From UBA6109 sp035366835 (GTDB lineage: Bacteria; Desulfobacterota; Syntrophia; Syntrophales; UBA6109): DNA of 36,976 bases. Numbering within the stretch: position 1 is the stretch's first letter; every line of letters starts with the position of its first letter. Shown piece after piece: positions 33,132 to 36,976 of the stretch. The stretch spans positions 1 through 36,976 of the forward strand of contig DAOSIS010000030.1 in the NCBI GenBank assembly GCA_035366835.1, written 5' to 3'. The notes beneath the pieces are model-generated. The model did no database searches, was not told the DNA's origin, and worked only from the letters and a program-made list of their open reading frames with translations. A program made the position numbers and the translations under genes.

Positions 33132-33170
33132 GAAGGACGGGTCACTGCAGTGATGTCGGGAGGAAGGAAT

Positions 33171-35048
33171 ATGGGGGACGGATATCCCCGCGGAGGGTAT
33201 ATCGGCAAGTGGCTGAGAGTGGACCTGAGCGCCGGAAAAATGAGCGATGAAACGGTCGATCAGGAGTTGCTCCGGCAGTACATCGGCGGTTCAGGGCTGG
33301 GAATGAGGCTCCTCTATCGCGAAAGCGAGCCCGGAATGGATCCTTATGCGCCCAGCAATAAGATCATTCTGGCTTCCGGCCCCCTGACCGGTACCCTGAT
33401 ACCTGGGTCGGGCACCATCTCCGTCGTTTCCCGGAACGCCCTGACGGGATTCGCGGCCGCGAGTCAATCGAACGGCTTTTTCGGGGCGCGGATGAAGCAT
33501 GCCGGCTACGACGGCATCATCCTCCAGGGAAGGTCCGACAAGCTGGTCTACCTGCATGTTCAGGACGGCCGGGCGACGCTGGAGGATGCCGCCTTTCTGG
33601 CCGGCAAGGGGACCTATGCGACCGATCTTCTCCTGAGGAAGAAGCACGGAGAGAAGGGGTTCGATGACCGGATCAGCGTCGCCGCGATCGGTCCCGCCGG
33701 CGAGCGTCAGGTGCGGTTTGCCTGCATCTCCACGGATCGCGGGCATATCGCGGCTTCCGGAGGCGTCGGCTCGGTCCTCGGTTCGAAAAATCTCAAGGCC
33801 ATCGTGGTTCAGGGGTCGCTGGGGATTCCCATCCATCCGGACGACCGGGATGCTTTCCTGGAAAAGGCCGGGCAGTGGCGGCAGGAAGCCGCGAGTTCCG
33901 GCATGGGTAAGACGGTGAGCCAGGTCGGCTCGCTCGGGTTCTTCACTGCCTATCACAGCAAGGGATGGGTGCCGGTGAAGAACCTCACGACGAATATCTT
34001 CCCCGGCGAGGAGAAATTCAAGGCCGACTATATCCGCAGAGAGGTTTACGACGGCGTATTCCGCAGTTGTCTGAATTGCACCTATCACCACTGCCAGACC
34101 GTCAGGATCAAGAAGGGGCCCTGCAAGGGTTTTGTCGGCGAAGAGGTGGAATACGAGATCCTGGCGGGATTCGGCCCCAACTGGGGGATCTACGATCCGG
34201 GGACGGTCACGATGCTCAATTCCCTCAACGACGATCTCGGCATGGACGCGAAGGAAGCGACCTTTGTCGTCAGCATGATCATGGAGGGATACGAAAAGGG
34301 CATGGTGTCGAGAAAGGCTCTCGACGGACTCGACATGAAGTGGGGCAACGCCAAAGCGGCGTCCGAGATGCTGAAGAAGATCGCTGCACGGGAGGGGATC
34401 GGAGACCTTCTTGCCGACGGAGTTCATCGGGCCGCCCAAAAGCTCGGAGGAGGCTTCCCGGAGATCGCCGTCTACGTGAAGCGGGGGAATGCCCCCCATG
34501 TGCACGATTCGCGGACCCGCTGGGGGACGCTGTTCAACCAGATCGTCTCCGATATGGGAAGCCAGGAAGGGCTCGATCTCACGGGAAGGGGGTCGGCGGA
34601 TCTGGGGGTCGATAGGCCGACGTCCGAGCCCGACGAATATCTGGGCGAAGTCAATGCAAAGACGGAGTGGCTGAGGCAGTTTCAGGAATGCCTGACGTAC
34701 TGCTATTACCAGACGGCATCGCTGAAGACGCTGGTGGAAACCCTGAACACCCTGACGGGCAGCAGGTACACGGTGGAGGATGCATTGAAGGTCGGGAAGC
34801 GGATCGTCAGCCTTCTGCGCATGTTCAACCGCCGCGAAGGCATGACCAGGGAGGACGATAGTTTCTCGCCCCGTCTGCAGATGCCGCCGGTCGACGGCCC
34901 GGGAAAGGGCAAATCGCTCGCTCCAACCTTTGAAAAAGTCCGCAGCGCCTATTATCGTGCGGCCGGGTGGGATGAAAACGGATTGCCGACGACGGAGCTG
35001 CTGAAGGAACTCGACCTGGGATTTACGATCCAAGACAAGCGTGCGTGA
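33171..35048 (+). CDS. tungsten-type aldehyde:ferredoxin oxidoreductase
   Basis: A 625-residue AOR-family enzyme that oxidises aldehydes to acids (or reduces acids with low-potential ferredoxin) using a tungstopterin and a [4Fe-4S] cluster. Typical segments: GGYIGKWLRVDLS (8-20), GPLTGT, SVVSRNALTG, SGGVGSVLGSKNLKAI (196-211) and NDDLGMDA. The cluster cysteines C300, C303 and C308 are spaced CX2CX4C instead of the usual CX2CX3C; C507 or C511 can supply the fourth ligand. The start is ATG at 33171 after GGGAGG. Its partner is the polyferredoxin immediately downstream, as in AorAB-type enzymes. Confidence 0.9.
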   Translation: MGDGYPRGGYIGKWLRVDLSAGKMSDETVDQELLRQYIGGSGLGMRLLYRESEPGMDPYAPSNKIILASGPLTGTLIPGSGTISVVSRNALTGFAAASQSNGFFGARMKHAGYDGIILQGRSDKLVYLHVQDGRATLEDAAFLAGKGTYATDLLLRKKHGEKGFDDRISVAAIGPAGERQVRFACISTDRGHIAASGGVGSVLGSKNLKAIVVQGSLGIPIHPDDRDAFLEKAGQWRQEAASSGMGKTVSQVGSLGFFTAYHSKGWVPVKNLTTNIFPGEEKFKADYIRREVYDGVFRSCLNCTYHHCQTVRIKKGPCKGFVGEEVEYEILAGFGPNWGIYDPGTVTMLNSLNDDLGMDAKEATFVVSMIMEGYEKGMVSRKALDGLDMKWGNAKAASEMLKKIAAREGIGDLLADGVHRAAQKLGGGFPEIAVYVKRGNAPHVHDSRTRWGTLFNQIVSDMGSQEGLDLTGRGSADLGVDRPTSEPDEYLGEVNAKTEWLRQFQECLTYCYYQTASLKTLVETLNTLTGSRYTVEDALKVGKRIVSLLRMFNRREGMTREDDSFSPRLQMPPVDGPGKGKSLAPTFEKVRSAYYRAAGWDENGLPTTELLKELDLGFTIQDKRA

Positions 35049-35056
35049 GGTTCGAT

Positions 35057-35584
35057 ATGCCGAAACAACTGAAGATCAATCCGCAAAAATGCATCGGATG
35101 CAAGAGTTGCGAGCTGGCATGTTCCTTGAGAAACGAAACGGTCTTTAATCCCGCCCTGTCCAGGATATCCAGCATCACCTTTATCGAAGGGACCTATCCG
35201 CTCCCCTACAATTTCGTTGCCACGTGCAAGCAATGCGCCGACGCCCCCTGCCTTTCCTCCTGTCCGACCAAGGCGATCTCGCGCAGGAAGGATGAGGCCA
35301 AGGCGGTGGTCATCGATCGCGACAAGTGCATCGGCTGCGGCGTCTGTGTCGGGACCTGTCCCTTCGGCGCCATGCGGTTCGATGAGGCGGCGAAGAAGGC
35401 TTTCAAGTGCGAACTCTGCGGAGGCGATCCGGCGTGCGCGCAGATGTGCCCGACCGGAGCGATCCAGTTTGCCCCAGGGAAACCGTTCCGTGCACAGCCG
35501 GAGGATTGCCGATTGCAGGCCTACTCGATACTCCTGCAGAGAAACAGGACAAGCAGCCGGAGGAAATCCGAAAAAGAGAACTGA
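35057..35584 (+). CDS. four-cluster [4Fe-4S] ferredoxin-type subunit
   Basis: A 175-residue electron-transfer protein of the HycB/AorA type. Four cysteine groups are visible: C12-X2-C15-X2-C18-X3-C22; CKQCADAPCLSSCP; CIGCGVCVGTCP; CELCGGDPACAQMCP, 16 cysteines for four clusters. It probably carries electrons to or from the aldehyde oxidoreductase encoded just upstream. ATG 35057, with GAGG 7 nt before it, gives the expected MPKQLKINPQKC start and lies 8 nt after the upstream stop; a GTG at 35045 would overlap that gene. The last 20 residues are basic and polar. Confidence 0.9.
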   Translation: MPKQLKINPQKCIGCKSCELACSLRNETVFNPALSRISSITFIEGTYPLPYNFVATCKQCADAPCLSSCPTKAISRRKDEAKAVVIDRDKCIGCGVCVGTCPFGAMRFDEAAKKAFKCELCGGDPACAQMCPTGAIQFAPGKPFRAQPEDCRLQAYSILLQRNRTSSRRKSEKEN

Positions 35585-35690
35585 GAAGACTTGTCGCGAG
35601 AAGGCCGACAGGGCACTCGCCTCGGGGAGGAAACGGTTCAAAGGAAAATGGAATACGGGGGATTCACCCGTTTATGAATGGAGGAAAGAA

Positions 35691-36839
35691 ATGAAGAATC
35701 GAACTGAATTTCCCTGCACGATCATGAGGGGAGGAACGAGCAAGGGGATCTTCCTGATGGAGAAGGATCTTCCGGAGGACCCCGCCCTGCGGGACCGCAT
35801 CATCCTGGCCGTCTTCGGAAGCCCGGATATCCGTCAGATCGACGGGCTGGGAGGCGCCGATTCGCTGACCAGCAAGCTGGCGATCATCGGGCCGGCGAAG
35901 CGATCCGACTACGACATCGACTACAACTTCGGTGCGGTGGGGATCGATAAACCCTTTGTCGATTATTCCGCCAACTGCGGGAACATCAGCTCGGCCGTCG
36001 GACCCTTTGCCGTGGACAAGGGCCTCGTGAAGGCGGTGGAGCCTTTTACCGTTGTCCGCATCTACAACGCCAACACGAAGAAGATGATCTACTCGAAGGT
36101 CCCGGTGAAGGAAGGAAAGGTGGTCTGGGAGGGCGACTATGCGATCGACGGATGCCCGGGGACGGCCGCCAAGATCGAGTTGAGCTTCATGGATCCAGGC
36201 GGCGCCACGACGGGGAAGCTGCTTCCGACAGGGAATATCGTGGATGAGCTGAAACTCGATACAGGCGAAAGTTATCGCGTCACCATCGTGGATGCGGGAA
36301 ACCCGACGGCTTTTGTACGGGCGGAAGAACTGAAATTGCGCGGGAACGAACTTCCCGCGGAATTCGATCAGGACATGACGACGCGGGCGAAGCTGGAGGC
36401 GATCCGGAAGAAGGTGGGCGAAATGATGGGGATCCGAGTGAGCCAGTCCATACCGAAGATCTCCTTCATCGCGCCCGCACAGGATTTCAAGACGGTGACG
36501 GGAAAAACCGTTGGCAAGGATTCCGTCAGCATGCTGGCGCGCGTCATGGCCATGGGCAAGATGCACAAGACCTTCGCCATCACGGCCGGAATCCCCGCGG
36601 CGATCGGCGCCGTTCTTCCGAATTCCGTGGTGAACCAGGTTGTGGCCGGCGGCAAGCCGGTCCCCGCCGATAAAGAGATCGTCATCGGCCATCCCTCCGG
36701 CATGATGGACGTGAAAGTGGAGATGCGCACCGAAAAGGGCCAGCCCCACATCGTCAGCTGCACGGTCGGCAGGACGGCACGAAAGATCATGGAGGGAACG
36801 GTCTTCGTTCCGACGACCGTGTACGGCACCGGGCGTTAA
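35691..36839 (+). CDS. prpF: PrpF-family isomerase (2-methylaconitate cis-trans isomerase family)
   Basis: A 382-residue protein of the PrpF/DUF453 family with the diaminopimelate epimerase-like fold. The N-terminal TIMRGGTSKGIF (10-21), DYSANCGNISSAVGPFA and VDAGNPTAFV are diagnostic, and the length is normal. Members move a double bond or isomerise small unsaturated carboxylates without cofactor: 2-methylaconitate (PrpF), methylitaconate (Mii) or oxalomesaconate (GalD). The sequence does not tell which substrate applies, so the symbol denotes family. GGAGG lies 6 nt before the ATG; the frame stays open far upstream, overlapping the ferredoxin gene, but without an initiation site. It is last in the run, with terminators after it. 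Confidence 0.88.
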   Translation: MKNRTEFPCTIMRGGTSKGIFLMEKDLPEDPALRDRIILAVFGSPDIRQIDGLGGADSLTSKLAIIGPAKRSDYDIDYNFGAVGIDKPFVDYSANCGNISSAVGPFAVDKGLVKAVEPFTVVRIYNANTKKMIYSKVPVKEGKVVWEGDYAIDGCPGTAAKIELSFMDPGGATTGKLLPTGNIVDELKLDTGESYRVTIVDAGNPTAFVRAEELKLRGNELPAEFDQDMTTRAKLEAIRKKVGEMMGIRVSQSIPKISFIAPAQDFKTVTGKTVGKDSVSMLARVMAMGKMHKTFAITAGIPAAIGAVLPNSVVNQVVAGGKPVPADKEIVIGHPSGMMDVKVEMRTEKGQPHIVSCTVGRTARKIMEGTVFVPTTVYGTGR

Positions 36840-36883
36840 AGATAAATCTTGACGAACGCGCGGGCACAGAGATATTGAGACGC

Positions 36884-36916
36884 CCGCCGAGATAAATTTC
36901 GGCGGAAGATGTTTTT
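36884..36916 (+). terminator. rho-independent terminator after prpF
   Basis: CCGCCGA (36884-36890) pairs with TCGGCGG (36899-36905) around an 8-nt AT-rich loop, followed by AAGATG and TTTTT (36912-36916). An alternative GCGGGC/GCCCGC stem (36860-36887) overlaps its left arm. Confidence 0.65.
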
Positions 36917-36921
36917 CTCTG

Positions 36922-36976
36922 GCGGTGGGCGGGTTTTCGGGCTTCCTCCTTTATCTGCCCGCCGCTCCCCCCTTTT
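36922..36976 (+). terminator. second, tandem hairpin at the window end
   Basis: GCGGTGGGC (36922-36930) pairs with GCCCGCCGC (36957-36965), with one G-U pair and a 26-nt loop. A C-rich stretch and TTTT at the window edge follow. It is weaker than the first and probably a back-up terminator. Confidence 0.35.

Noticed and set aside
35217..35690. A long N-terminal extension of the PrpF-family protein
   Set aside because: Overlaps the ferredoxin gene in another frame; the family N-terminus begins at 35691 with a strong GGAGG.
1..36976. CRISPR arrays, tRNA or rRNA genes, replication origin, prophage genes
   Set aside because: No regularly spaced repeats, cloverleaf-like segments, rRNA signatures or phage proteins were seen in the gaps on either strand.

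Overview
The window reads as a GC-rich chromosome segment of a strict or facultative anaerobe. It is most likely a deltaproteobacterium (Desulfobacterota, perhaps of the Syntrophia type). This is inferred from gene content: a two-subunit glycine dehydrogenase, TAXI-type TRAP and tripartite tricarboxylate transporters, a B. subtilis-type di-haem succinate dehydrogenase, an Aquifex-type aconitase, and a tungsten-type aldehyde:ferredoxin oxidoreductase with a polyferredoxin. No rRNA, tRNA or CRISPR array was seen.

Left end (1-2.75 kb, accessory). A possible insertion-sequence end runs off the left edge. An intact MntA/HepT toxin-antitoxin pair and an ST7-like TPR protein follow. Next come two decayed toxin-antitoxin fragments that were recognised by reading across frameshifts: a mazF 3' end on the plus strand and a vapB gene on the minus strand. 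A 49-residue membrane peptide with its own promoter and terminators closes this region.

Minus-strand block (19.4 down to 2.86 kb). Reading right to left: TAXI solute-binding protein, a hairpin with a U-tract, a DUF1850 protein, a fused TRAP permease, a zinc-ribbon membrane protein, then gcvT, gcvH, gcvPA, an exported isoaspartyl methyltransferase, a giant membrane spermidine-synthase-like protein, gcvPB, ltaE, lipA and lpdA. The last group is a nearly self-contained glycine cleavage system: T, H and P proteins, an L protein, the lipoyl synthase that matures H, and a threonine aldolase that yields glycine. Two envelope-type genes split the P-protein subunits. Downstream are a lipoprotein with a LytR C-terminal domain and a TetR regulator.

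Divergent control region (19.4-20.0 kb). Back-to-back promoters serve two binding-protein-dependent carboxylate transporters. The minus-strand promoter has a dyad in its spacer. The plus-strand promoter has an AT palindrome before its -35 box and is followed by a leader of about 380 nt with competing hairpins.

Plus-strand block (20.0-36.8 kb). tctC-tctB-tctA is followed by a 68-residue deletion remnant of an MmgE/PrpD gene. A strong promoter with the same AT palindrome then precedes sdhA-sdhC-sdhB, aconitase and NADP-isocitrate dehydrogenase. After that come an old-yellow-enzyme-type dienoyl-CoA reductase homologue, an iron alcohol dehydrogenase, an aldehyde:ferredoxin oxidoreductase, a four-cluster ferredoxin and a PrpF-family isomerase, ending at tandem terminators. 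Together these suggest uptake of a tri- or dicarboxylate and its feeding into a partial TCA branch, with alcohol/aldehyde/ferredoxin redox balancing. The exact substrate is not readable from the sequence.
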